Below, one piece after another: positions 23,118 through 35,700 of a stretch of 64,000 nt of DNA. This DNA is from Uranotaenia lowii (Eukaryota; Arthropoda; Insecta; Diptera; Culicidae). Both the position numbers and the translations under genes were made by a program. The stretch covers positions 20,558,002 through 20,622,001 of the forward strand of contig NC_073693.1 in assembly GCF_029784155.1 (NCBI RefSeq), given 5' to 3'. Position 1 is the stretch's first letter. Each line of letters starts with the position of its first letter. Below the pieces are notes generated by a model. It had not been told where the DNA came from. It did no database searches and saw nothing but the letters and a program-made list of their open reading frames with translations.

Positions 23118-24350
23118 TCTTAAATGTTACATAATGGATGATAAAACGTACTATGAAGTGGGTGCCTAGCTGATCCAAGGCCAGATTTTTTTTGTTGGCG
23201 TGTCTCGCCTGAATATTCCTGGAAAGTTCCAAAAAAAAAGGTGAAAAGTTTGCTATAACTTAATATGGCATATGATCTGAGGGTGTGTCAATTTCCGAAA
23301 ATCATATATAAAAATTCCAAATTATTTATTTGGAAGGAGGAAGAATACTAAAAAAATTCTAGCTTATCTATCTTAGGTACCACGAAGTTGATATTTTGTT
23401 TTCGTTACTTCTGATATCGTGTTATAATGCGAAAATTGTGGTACACTGTTAAGAAGCCAAAAAGGTTGTTGTGCACTACAGGAGAAAAGTCTTCCAAACT
23501 TGATAAAAATGGCATTTCTCGGTAAAATCTGGGTTTATTTGGAAAAGCAACTTCGAGAAACAGGAAAAGTTTTCCAAGGTACCCGGCATATGAGAAAAAT
23601 GTGGCAGGTGAGAAAGATGACGTAAGTAACGAAAAATTCTCGTCTTATCGTTTTGGAGCTATCTCAAAAAACACTTAACAGATTGTCACCTAACTTTGCA
23701 CATATAAACATTATATAACGCTCAAATTTCTGAAAATTTTATTAGATTTCCTTAAAGCGATCCAAATTTATTCCCAAAAGCAAGTGGTGAATTTTTTCAG
23801 TATATTCGAGCCGTAGTTTGCACAATATTGTTATTGTTATCTTCAGTTCTTTACAATCCAGCGATGCTTGGAATATTCGTTTTATAGTTTAATTTAGAAG
23901 AACATATATCATTTTAGAAAAATTTCAGTTTTTCAATCCAGGCATGGGGAATTAAGCTGACGTCTTTCAAAATGCTTTAGCAATGATGTTATAATGTTCT
24001 GACTCTTTATTTCGAAGATATTGGAGATAACCCTTAGAACTTTTTTAGAGAGACTTTTCGCCTTCCAAAAACCAGTACGGCGGTAATCCATATCCTTACG
24101 CGATTCTAGAACTATGTATTTTGGATTAATGTTATAATTAGAAGTATTCGATTTTCAGGAAAAGATCAATCTGCAAGATCGAATCACTAAAACGGTCGTA
24201 GGATCGATCCATCTAAAAAATCGGAACTGATGATCGATCTCTGAAGGATCGATCTGTTCCATTGTTAACAAGGCAGTGTACCTTTTATTAACGTTTCACG
24301 ATGTATCGTAATCTGCATAAAAATGCCAATCAAACTCCGTTACCGAATTT
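23118..24350. other. AT-rich intergenic sequence
   Basis: Nothing recognised. Confidence 0.4.
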
Positions 24351-24740
24351 TTTAAGATTGCCAGAGTTTTCCCGCGCCTTTCTGAGCCGGGCTTTTTTTA
24401 TCTAAAAACCTGGCAAATCCCGAGAACATAAATTTGAAATTTTCAACCCAAAATTCGGAAATCTGGGGTAATTTGTATCAATCCCGATTATTAATCAATA
24501 AAAAAAAAATGGAAATATTTTTTTTATCGAAATCCATTAGCAAATTTTGAACTGAACTTTAGGAATAAAGTTTCATTTTTTTGGGCGCAATAATAAAGCA
24601 TTAGAAAAGCTCAAATTGAGTTTTTTGTTTGGTTTTGCAAATAAGGTAAATAAATACGGACAAAACCGGTCTTTTTTTAATTAAATCCGCGCAACCAAAG
24701 GGCCATTTCCAAATTTAATGAAATTTAATATCTGAAAATG
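24351..24740. repeat. Diverged copy of the GGTTGCCAG family
   Basis: Starts AAGATTGCCAGAGTTTTCCC and has GAGCCGGGC, AACCTGGCAAATCCCG and AAATACGGACAAAACCGG in the same order as in the 10757-11214 copy. Confidence 0.6.
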
Positions 24741-25500
24741 CTGGAAAACTTAGTCTAGATGCTAAACAGTTGGCACTGTTTAACATAAAATCGGTAATCA
24801 AAATTTGAACGTAATATCTCCGCTCAGCGAAAAAAGGAATATAAAACATCGAAACTTCGAATCGAAAATAAAACGATTCAATTGATTTTTTTCCATACTA
24901 AAGAATCGATTTAAAAATCGAAAATCTGAGTTGAAAAGATCGATCTTCCATAGATTTTTTGCGAAATTAAGTCTGTAATTTAAAAGAGTGGTCATAAATA
25001 AGCGAGTAGGGCATGTCATCTACTCGGCTTGTTCTGATAATAATCGAATTTGTATTATTACGGTAGATGGTACTCGAAGACAAAGCCCCTATGGCCTGTG
25101 ATCAAGAAAGCTGAGCGAGAAGACACATGACTATTTTTTTTTATGAAAATCAACTCTATTTAGGTAGGTACCTACTTATTCTTGTATGATCTAGTTGTTA
25201 TCATTATATTTTTATGGTTTTTCTTATTGTTTTGCTAGGGAATTTTCAGTACAAAGCTCAAGTAGCTCAAGTAGAAGAAGTTTGAATTATGAAAAACATG
25301 ATGTTTTAAGAACCTTTATAGCTTTTACCGATAGGATGAAACGAATATTTGTGCTAAAATATATAATCCAGAAAGTTCTTTTTTTATATAAATTTGTTTC
25401 TGGAATTACGAATTCGATTTGCTTCTACCGGATTTCAATTATAATTCAATTCACTGTTTACATCGGTCTTCCACAAATAGAACATTGCTGCGTTGCGCGT
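24741..25500. other. AT-rich intergenic sequence
   Basis: No supported feature. A 110-codon frame at 25195-25527 lacks any recognisable domain and crosses into the next repeat. Confidence 0.35.
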
Positions 25501-25894
25501 GTAGGGTCAAGTGGGGTAATTATATGAACACGGGGTAATTCCGAACAAGTGCCATACGCGCTGCTGTGGGGGATGAATGAACACAAAAAGTTCCAAAAGT
25601 GGTAGTTTAACATCCGATTGATAGCTGTAAGGTGTTTCCGATTTGTTTTCAAATCATAATGATATCATTTCAGATGTTTTAAAAAACCATTACCTCGTGA
25701 AACAGAAATCGTTTTGGACAGTGTTTAATGTTTTGAATATCTGGTCATAGGAAATCCAGCTGGGATGTTGTTATCACATGTTTTACATCCAGTTTATGAT
25801 GCTCTGTCTGGATTTTGAAGAAATTTTAAAAAATATTATTCGCACTTATTCACATAGTTTTCGTCCTATGGGGTAATTATGAACACATCTTCTA

Positions 25895-27225
25895 AAGCTT
25901 AGTTCTTTTAGAAATGGGACACTTTCTTTTGCTAATAGCTCGTTTACTAGTAATCGTACAATCGAAATTTTGACAGCATTTTGTTGCCTGTAAAAAGTAC
26001 TAGCCGACCTATTTTTTTCAAAATAAAAAATTTACGCGTTTTTGAGATATTTACGATGCAAGAGAAAAAGGAAAAAATAATTTTGCACAGTTTCATTCAA
26101 AATCCATCATTATCAAATTGATGGCCGACAAAACCGTTGATTATTCAAAGAACTACTGTGTGTGAGTGGTGGAAAAGTATGGAAATACTATCAAAAATGT
26201 CCACAAAGTTCAAATCAACCATTAGAGTGAAGCATATGATCGGCAACTTCGGCTAAGGGTCATCAGGGAAGTCAAGTCTCATACGAGCATTTTAAATTTT
26301 CAGTAAGCGAAAAATTATGGGTAGATCGCTAAAATTTCGAAAAAAATTTAACTCCGATAAGCTGAAAGTGTTGCCTCTTAATGAGTCATTCAAACCTAAC
26401 CTCAAACAAAAAATTTTTGCTAGATCCACAGCTCGTAAGCTGTATATCTGGTTCCGAGGCTATGAGACAGATGATTTCTGATGAACGACAAAACTTATGA
26501 AATACCCTATTTTAAACAAATTCCAGCGTTTGAATCCTATACCACGTCTGCTCGTGGCAAGGTCCCGAGTATATTAAAGTATGTATTTGCTGGTTATTTT
26601 GTATATAATATAATGATTTGCCAAAATTAGGCTCCTGTGGAAAAAAAACAACTATTTTCAAAACGAAAACTATGATTTTCACTCTTTTCAAAGGCCTAAA
26701 AAGAGTAATCTTTTATGTACCCTTCGCAACCTACGATCTATACTAAACGATTATACTTTAATTTTAATCTCCTCATGGTTTTACTTCGTTATTGCCAGAT
26801 TTTGCCAGCAGAAATTCCATTAAAAACGCTCGAAAAGTGGCTCAAAAATAATCAAATTTGTTAATCTCGAAACAGCTGTATCCGCTCAAGTGGCCTCAGT
26901 TTCTTTTAAAAGAAAAGTATTGGTCCGAAAAGTATCAGAAATTGAAGGAGGGGGATGTAGCCACCTAAAATACAGATTAGACGAAGTATTAGTTTGAAAA
27001 ACTGATCATTATCATGACTGAAAAAAGTGTGCGCTGACCGAAGGGAGGTACCCATAATAAAGTAGAATTTATTCTTACAAAAAATGATAGATAAGTTTTT
27101 TCAAATTTTTTCATGAATTATCATAAGATTACCTTCATTTCCTTCATAGAAAGTATTTAAATATAACGAAAGGTTTTTGAGATACACGCATTCGTAACTG
27201 TCCCATTTCTAAAAGAACTAAGCTT
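25895..27225 (+). mobile_element. Mariner-like (DD37E-type) transposon, decayed
   Basis: The termini are 27-bp perfect inverted repeats beginning AAGCTTAGTTCTTTTAGAAA. They are flanked by TA at 25893-25894 and 27226-27227. The total length of 1331 bp is typical for mariner-like elements. It carries a plus-strand transposase relic. It is inserted in the left part of the GGGGTAATTATGAACA element. Confidence 0.9.
26040..27130 (+). pseudogene. Transposase relic, DD37E/maT-like
   Basis: The clearest part is at about 26480-26600, which reads LMNDKTYEIPYFKQIP and then SARGKVPS. It corresponds to the region around the first catalytic Asp in the DD37E group of IS630/Tc1/mariner transposases described from mosquitoes (family knowledge). 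Upstream (26100-26300) are fragments suggestive of the N-terminal helix-turn-helix part. Downstream (26810-27060) is a stretch that would carry the last catalytic residue, but it is full of stops. The assignment to DD37E rests on similarity of the first-Asp block and is not proven by the spacing of the catalytic residues. Confidence 0.6.
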
Positions 27226-27227
27226 TA

Positions 27228-28985
27228 ATACATTTCCTGACATTTCTAATGCTTTTTAATGGTCAAATGATTCATTCATCAACTTAGGGGGCCATTCACA
27301 AATTACCCAAGCATTTCCAGACCCATTTCCCCCCCTCCCCTTGTAAGAAACTTCTTACAAAACTACCCCTCCCCCCTTCTGTTTGATCTTAACACATTAA
27401 CGACCGTGAAGAAATTTTAGCCGGAAAACATCAAAACTCGGCATTCTATATTACAGAATCCACTTGACCAAAATCAATAACTTTCATATTGAAATTAGGT
27501 CCGCAATGTGTTAAGTTTTGAATTTTTGAAAAATTGATTTTTTTCCAAAACAGAGATTCGGATTTAGAAAAAAAGCTATGCCAGTTCTTTTCAGTCTTTG
27601 CAAAAAACTTTTGAACCCCATTTTTTTAAAACTGAAAATGAAATTTCAAAAGTGGAAAAAAGTGAATAAAACAGAAATTTTGAAAAAAAGCTCAATCCGT
27701 AACCAAACTTAAAAAGTCTTAATTTTGTTAAAATAAATAGTGAGAAAAACTTGCTTTTCGTTGATAGCAAAAAGGCAGTCAAAAGTTTTACCGGTAATAC
27801 CAAAACCGAAAACCTGTATCCCAGGAATAGTTCTCTAATACCGAATACAGGTTTTGCGTGCTTCCAAATCCAGGTTTTTTGGTAATTGATAAACATAAAG
27901 GTTATAAACCAGACTTGAAGAAATGTTTAATTAGACTAAAAATTGAATTCACCATTCGTTTACAAAAGGTTTGCTGATCGAGCTTTTATTCATAACTGTG
28001 TGAAATTAAACATTATTATGAACCTTAAATCTCTGTGGTCAACAGTAAAATATATGAAAAACTTTGATACATTTAATTGGTTAATAAGTCCACAAAGCAA
28101 AGATCAATTTTCCTGTATGTTTGAACAACGTGCTGCTATTCAGAACAGAAAATAATAATTGTTTATATGTTATATTCGGATATCAAAGATCCAAAATCTA
28201 TTTTCTTGCAGTCTAATTGTTAACTTAGATACTTTTTTCGATGTTAATTCAAGCCTACCCCTTTGCTGGTACCTGATAGATAGTTTTTTCAATGTTAATT
28301 TGTTCGAATATTTTTTTTAATTTGGTGCAAAATAAACATCTTTTGGTTGAAGATTTCCTCTTTCAGTTTGTTGAAGAAAACTTCGGTAGTACTTTAATTT
28401 TTTTTTAAGGAATAGAGCTATTTATGTAAAATTTCATACAGGTGATAAAAAAAATTATAAGTGTCAATATTTTCCAAAACTGTCGATCATATAGAACTGA
28501 CAAGAATTGTAAAAAATGAATGTTCACTGATCCAAGAAGATTTTAATAAGTGTTTTTGTGTAACAACCCTTTAAAAATATTTTCGAATTTCCTTTATATG
28601 TATAGGTTGCAATTTCATGATACCTCGCACGTACGTGAAAAGCCTAGCCCACGACATTTTGGTGAAGACTCGATGTTTGCTGCGCAGGACATTTTAAATG
28701 GATGTAAAAACTATCGAGTAGCCTAACTTGTCTAGAATGTCACACATATGGAGAGGTCCTATCAAATAAAATGTTCTGTAAAGTCATAAAGAAACGGAAA
28801 AAAAAGAAATCAACAAAAATGTAAAAGGTGCAACAAAGAAATTGAACTCTTGAAACAAAAGATAGAAAAATATCATTTAGAAAGAACACTAAATAGCTAT
28901 TTTTCTATTGTTTAACATCTCAATTTTGATTACATTTGTTTATTTTGCAAGTTTTATACATGAATTGGAATGAGTTTTTATAAAA
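27228..28985. other. AT-rich remainder of the invaded element or intergenic sequence
   Basis: Contains the phrase GGGGGCCATTCACAAATTAC near 27287, which looks like a lone repeat end, and the TTAA miniature element listed separately. The rest shows no gene. Confidence 0.35.
27393..27510. mobile_element. Short piggyBac-like MITE
   Basis: The 118-bp sequence is flanked by TTAA (27389-27392 and 27511-27514) with termini CACATTAACGACC and GGTCCGCAATGTG, imperfect inverted repeats. A TTAA target and such short inverted ends fit a piggyBac-type miniature element. A related interior (CGGCATTTTATATTTCAGAA) recurs near 48603-48622. Confidence 0.5.
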
Positions 28986-28990
28986 CAACC

Positions 28991-29699
28991 TGTCACGACA
29001 GGTAGTCGACACGTCTCATCTCAGCGAAACTCAACAGCAGGCCTGTGACATTTCGGTAAACCGGCATCAATGATGTTCGAAAATACAACCCGTAGAATAA
29101 TAATAATAATTATAAAAGCTAGGTATGAAGATTAGAAATTTAGCGCCATTTCTAAGCTAGGAATGAAGAGTAAAAGTTGAACGCAGTCATATAAATTGCG
29201 AAACCATATTTCACTTTATTCTAAAATATATTTTCCCGTTACGAGAAAGTTAATTCGTTACCGTAAGTTGAGAAGATGAACATTGTTATGTGAAACTCTT
29301 TTTACAAAATTATCAAAATTACAGTAGTTCCTAAAGCACGAGAAAGTAGATAGAAGGTTCCGATATTAATCTGGAATGACCGTCGGTGATTAGGTGATCT
29401 GCTGAAAATGAATATAAGTGTATAAAAATTACTTTACAGTGATATAATCACAACAGGTTCAGGATTTCCAACGTAAGTCTGAGGCAGAGGTAGTTTTGAA
29501 TTTGGAGGTTAGAACGATTGCACCAGAGATTGAAGTCGAACTATATAAGGAGGAGTTTCATCAAATAAGCATTAAACGTAAGCATTCTATATTATAGCTA
29601 GAGAGAAAACAAACTAAAATTTTGTAAATTACAGAAATAATTTAATACAGTCTTAAACGTATTAAACAATTGGAATTGTTGCTTCCCGGAAACTCCACA
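28991..29699 (+). repeat. 5' LTR of the BEL/Pao element
   Basis: This 709-bp repeat starts with TG and ends with CA. A TATA-like TATATAAGG at 29542-29550 lies about 30 bases upstream of a plausible start in CATTAAACGTA (inferred). No primer-binding site complementary to a tRNA 3' end is obvious after 29699. Confidence 0.97.
29542..29550 (+). promoter_or_regulatory. Putative TATA box in the 5' LTR
   Basis: TATATAAGG in the last quarter of the LTR; the same sequence recurs at 36367-36375 in the 3' LTR. It would place the transcript start near 29572, so R and U5 together would span about 130 bases (inference). Confidence 0.45.
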
Positions 29700-29726
29700 T
29701 TAAATTATTTGTTTAATTCGTCCAAG

Positions 29727-32700
29727 ATGCGTAGGACTACTAAATCGACAACCACCCTTAAGAACGGAGTGGCCTCTAAGAAGATCGTTCCAAAAGCCAA
29801 CAATCACTGTAAGGCTTGCTCCAATGAAGACACCGACCAAATGATACAATGTGAATCCTGCGAATCTATGTATCATTACCATTGTGGGGAAGTAACACAG
29901 GAGGTGGATAATCAACCGTGGAGGTGTGCTGCATGCAAAGGAGATAATGTAAGTGTCATTCATGTTCCAAAAAATGTATCATTGCCCAAAACCCAAGCCA
30001 ATTTAAAAGGTGTCACCATGAATACCCCCTCAGATGCAATCGGTACATCTTATCCTCCACTTACCACGAGAGAAATTGAATCATCCAAAAAATTTTCCCC
30101 CATAAATGCACCCATGTCCAAAATATCAGAAACAGTCGTTCCCCCCATCGCTTCTTTTTCGGTTAATCAGTCGCCCTGCCGTGTTGTGGAAAGCTCAAAC
30201 ACTCTAGTTAGTTCAGAAAGTTGTGCTCTAATAGAATCGAAAAGCGCAAATCCCAAATCGTTGATTCCTAATAATGCCAAATCTTCTGTTACCGGAACTA
30301 TTCCTAAACGATCTGCTGCCTCTGCACAAATACCACTCAGCGGTCCCTGTAATCAAATTTGCGAAGTTCCTATAGGACAACGACCTCAACAACGAGCCCC
30401 CAGTTCAACAAAATCTTCAGTTCATCGTCGAGCTAATTTGGAACTGCAAAGATTGGAAGAAGTCCAACGATTGGAAGAAGAAGAGCATAGGCGTAAGATG
30501 GACAATCTTAACAAACGATTCGATTTGCTCTTAGAGATGGCTAGCAACTCGTCTCAGGTATCCGCCGATGGAACAGATGTATCGAATACTGATAAGGTAG
30601 CACAGTGGTTAGACGAATCAGGAAAGCCGGAACAGTTGAAGTCGTATGATGTCCAGAGACAACCAGATGATGAAAATGTTTCTCAGCTCGCTGTTGTTCA
30701 AAGACTGGATTGCAAACAGCCACGTCCAACAAGTTCAGTCCCTAACAATCGCGATCAAACGAATTATCCGACTATGCAACCCATTAGCGCTGGCCCCTTT
30801 ATCCCACCACATCGGTCTACTCCGCAGAAGGTGGATACCCAAATGTCTCAGAGAAATTCCTACAATCACCATGATCTCTCCAGCAGCCAAGTAGCCGCTC
30901 GCCAAGCAGCTTCTCGTGAGCTACCCGGTTTCAGTGGAATTCCAGAAGAGTGGCCTTTGTTTATTTCTACATTCAGCACCACTACTCAAATGTGTGGATA
31001 TACGCAGGACGAAAATCTCATAAGACTTCAACAATGTCTACGAGGTAAAGCGCATGAAGCAGTTCGGTGTATGCTAATGCATCCCGCCAATGTACCCACC
31101 ATCATCTCCACACTTAAAATGCTGTATGGAAATCCCGAAGTAATTATTTTGAACATGGTTTCAAAAATTCGGAATTCTCCATCTCCTCTACAAAATCGGC
31201 TTGATACAATGGTTGAATTTGCTCTTTCTGTTAAAAATCTATGCGCAACAATTGAAGCGTGTGATTTAGATGAATACACTTATGATGTTTCCCTTTTGCG
31301 AGAACTGGTTGATAAACTTCCAACTACCTACCAAGTAGATTGGCTCAGATATAGGCGTACAATCACTCACACCACACTCTTGACCTTTGCTGACTGGCTA
31401 TATGACCTCGCCGAGACAGTTTCACCAATTGCTAGATCTCCATCAAATGCACCACACAATATTAAACATAGACAATCTCCCGCGTTCCTAAATGCACACT
31501 CTGAGTCTGAAGGTAACTCCCCGACTCAATTTTTTGAAAGTCAGTTCTCAGAGAAACTTTGCAAAATCTGCAAAGGTGATTGTCCGAACGTCGAGAAATG
31601 CAAACGTTTCAAAGATTTTAGCTATAAAGCTCGCTGGTCTGTTGTCAACGAGCTAAAACTTTGCAAAAGATGCCTACGAAAACACAGAGCTCCGTGTAGA
31701 TCACAAAAACTTTGTGGGGAGAATGAGTGCACCTCCAAGCATCATGCCCTGTTGCACAATTTCGAACGGAATGTCGCTGTAGCATCGGAGGTTCAACATA
31801 CGTTGAATGCTCCTTCTACTTCCTATGCCAACATGCATCATAACAGCCACAACCATACATTGTTTCGCGTGATCCCTGTCGTACTGTATGGCCCCCAATC
31901 AAAGGTGTCAACTTACGCATTTTTAGATGACGGTTCGTCAGTAACGCTGATTGATTCAGCACTTGCCTCTGAACTTGGAACAAAGGGCAAAACTCAGTCG
32001 TTATGTCTACGTTGGACTAGTAATCAAACTAGAACAGAATTGAATTCACAAAACATAACGCTAGAAATATCGGGTACTAGTAGCCACTCACAAAAATATC
32101 GACTACAAGAGGTTCATACGGTAAAAAAACTGGATCTCTTCCATCAATCGCTGAACATGAAAGAAATGAGCAGGAAGTACAAACACCTAGAGGGCGTCCC
32201 AGCAGAGTCCTACCATGAAATACAACCTCAAATTCTCATTGGAAGCAATAACACTAATCTAGGGTTCGTACTTAAAGGTCGCGAAGGCCAAATCCACGAA
32301 CCAGTCGGAATAAAAACTCGACTGGGATGGATGGTTTATGGAGGAGGCGAAACATCTAAATTCAAATTTACCGGCCACCACAACATCCAAAGGTGTCAAT
32401 GTGAAGGAAAAAGTGATGAAGGGCTACACACAGCAATGCAGGAGTTTTTTGCAATTGATAATATGGGTTCTTCTAAACCATCCTTACTTCTTGAGTCAAA
32501 CAATGATCGTCGGGCTCGAACAATTTTGGAAACAAGTTATCGTACTGCATCAGGTCGTTTTGAAGCGCGTCTCCTATGGCGGTATGACACATTTGAGCTT
32601 CCGAACAGCAAGCCACTTGCCCTCCGTCGTTTGCAGTGTTTGTCAGCCAGATTTAAACGAGAACCATTGTTAGCTAAAACTATTCGCGAAATGATGCAAG

Positions 32701-35700
32701 ACTATTTGTCAAAAGGATACATTCGAAAGTTGTCTGATGCTGAGCTTTTAGAAAAACGCCCTAAAGTTTGGTATTTGCCAATCTTTCCAGTGATTAACCC
32801 CAATAAGCCTGGTAAAATACGAATAGTATGGGATGCCGCAGCCAAAGCTGGAGGCGTTTCGCTTAATGATTTCCTACTAAAAGGCCCAGATCAAAATTCA
32901 TCACTCAACGGCGTCCTTCTCAGATTCCGAGAAAACCGAATAGCAGTGTGTGGTGACATCCGCGAGATGTTTCACCAGGTGTTAATTTCTAAAGAGGATC
33001 AGCACTGTCAACGCTTTCTTTGGGCTGACAACCCCTCAGATCTGGAACCAAGTACCTACGTTATGAACGTTATGACATTTGGAGCATGTTGTTCACCTAG
33101 TATTGCTCAATATGTAAAAAATCTCAATGCGATGCAATACGCAGGAATGTACCCGGAAGCAGTCGACGCAATCCTCGAAAATCATTATGTGGACGATATG
33201 TTGACCAGCCTTGAATCGGAAGCAGAAGCAATTAAGCTAGCGACGGAAGTACGCTACGTTCATGCGCAGGCCGGATTTGAAATGCGCAACTGGATTTCGA
33301 ATTCTCCGACAGTTATGGCAGCACTCAACCAAAAAAATTCTAAGGAAAAACGTATCGATATCAAAACAGAAACAACCACTGAAAAAGTTTTAGGAATGTG
33401 GTGGTGCACTGAGTCAGATTGTTTTACATACAAACTCTCCGCCAAACACGATACAGAGCTACTTGCGGGAAAGCGAATTCCGACCAAAAGAGAAGTTTTA
33501 CGAACTCTTATGTCAATATTTGACCCACTCGGCCTCCTTTCTCACTTGTTGATATTTTTGAAAATTTTGCTCCAAGAGATTTGGCGAACTGCGATTGGAT
33601 GGGATGATGAGATACCTGACAATCTGTTTCAAAATTGGTTGCGTTGGCTTCGTGTCTTACCCAGCGCTCAGAAAGTTCAGGTTCCTCGTTGTTATCGATC
33701 ACTAGTAACACTGGATTCTAACACTATCGTACAGATACATACCTTTGTAGATGCTAGTGAACTGGGTTATGCTGCTGTTGTTTACCTCAGATTTCAACAA
33801 AACGAAACCGTAGAATGCAGGATTGTCGGAGCAAAAACCCGAGTTGCCCCGTTGAAATTTCTGTCCATCCCTAGAATGGAGCTGCAAGCAGCGGTAATTG
33901 GTGCTCGTTTCACAGATTGTGTTATAAAGGCCTTGAAGTTGCAAGTTCACGAAAAAGTCTTTTGGAGCGACTCACGAGACGTCCTGTGCTGGATAAGGTC
34001 CGATCATAGACGTTATTCTCACTACGTCGGTTATCGAATAAGCGAAATCTTAGACCTTACGCAAATACAAGAATGGAGATGGATACCAACGGATCAAAAT
34101 GTAGCAGATGATGGTACAAAATGGCATCGTGATCCAGACCTTTCCAATAGCAGCAGATGGTTCATAGGCCCTGAATTTTTGAAGCAAGATGCCGAAATGT
34201 GGCCGACTCAACAAGTTAAGGGAACCACAAATGAAGAACTACGCAAACCTGTCCTCAATCACCAAATTATTCGTATTTCAGAACCAATAATGGATTTGCA
34301 TCGGTTCTCATCATGGAACTTTGCTCGGCGTACTGCTGCTTATGTGTTGAGATATATAAAAATCCAGACCTGTCCAAAGAGCAAACGGAAATCGCTTGGG
34401 CCACTTTCTAGAGAAGAATTACAATTAGGTGAGACAGTTCTATTTCGCCTAGCACAACGTGAAGTTTTCACAGAAGAAATCTATAAACTGTCGTCTACCC
34501 TTGATTCCGAAAAACGCATCCCAAAAAGTAGTAAAATATACGCGTTGTGGCCTTTTTTGGACAAAAATGGAGTTCTAAGAGCCAGGACACGCATCGGAGC
34601 ATGTGAAGCTGTGAGCATGGATGCTAAGAATCCTGTGATTTTGCCTAAAGATCACCATGTTGCATGGTTAATAGTACAATTTTATCATACTAAATTTTAT
34701 CATCGTAACCATGCAACGGTAATAAATGAAATACGCCTGAAATTTCGCATTGTTCCTCGTCTAACAAGTCTTTACTGGAAAGTCAAAGCAAATTGTCAGG
34801 TGTGCAAGAATCTTCGAGCCGTACCTTGTCCACCACCGATGAGTGATCTTCCCGTATCACGACTTTCACCATTCACGAGACCCTTTTCTTTCACCGGGAT
34901 AGATTTTTTTGGACCCTTGTATGTAACAGTCAAACGGAGTACCGAAAAGCGATGGGGTGTTTTAATGACATGTCTTACTGTAAGAGCTGTGCATATCGAA
35001 ATTGCCCACTCTATGACAACGAGCTCCTGTGTCATGGCAATTCGTAATTTTATGGGAAGGAGGGGGGTACCGATTCAAATGTTTAGTGACCGTGGGACAA
35101 ACTTGGTAGGAGCAAGCAATGAACTTTTGAAGGCACTTAGAGATGTAAATCAACACGATATGGCTCAAGAGATATCAAGTCCAGATACGTCGTGGTCCTT
35201 TATTCCACCGGCATCACCCCACATGGGCGGTTCGTGGGAACGAATGATTCAAACCGTGAAACGCAACTTGAATCAAATCAAACCAAAACATCAACTCACA
35301 GACGAAATCCTTAGAAACTTACTCATTGAAATCGAAAACACAATCAATTCGAGACCGCTTACTCATATTAATTCGGAAGGTTCAGATGTTCCCGTCCTAA
35401 CCCCTAATCACTTCCTGCTGGGATCATCAAACGGATTAAAACCTGCGACAACCTTTGACGACAGTATTGCAGCACTTCGAAAAACGTGGCGGTCTTCACA
35501 GGCAGAGGCCAATGTATTCTGGAAGCGATGGGTTCGAGATTACCTACCGGAACTTACGAAGCGGTCGAAGTGGTTGGATCCTGTTAAACCAATACAAACT
35601 GGGGACATTGTGCTAGTAGTAGATCCTGATCTACCAAGGAACTGTTGGCCAATGGGAAGAGTGATATCAGCGGAACCTAGTAACGATGGGGAAGTTAGAA

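Noticed and set aside
29670..29726. Upstream extension of the gag-pol frame into the LTR
   Set aside because: The first codon there is TTG and lies inside the LTR; ATG at 29727 is the first proper start.
30541..35168. Short frames on both strands within gag-pol
   Set aside because: Out-of-frame shadows of the 2022-codon gene with no domain content.
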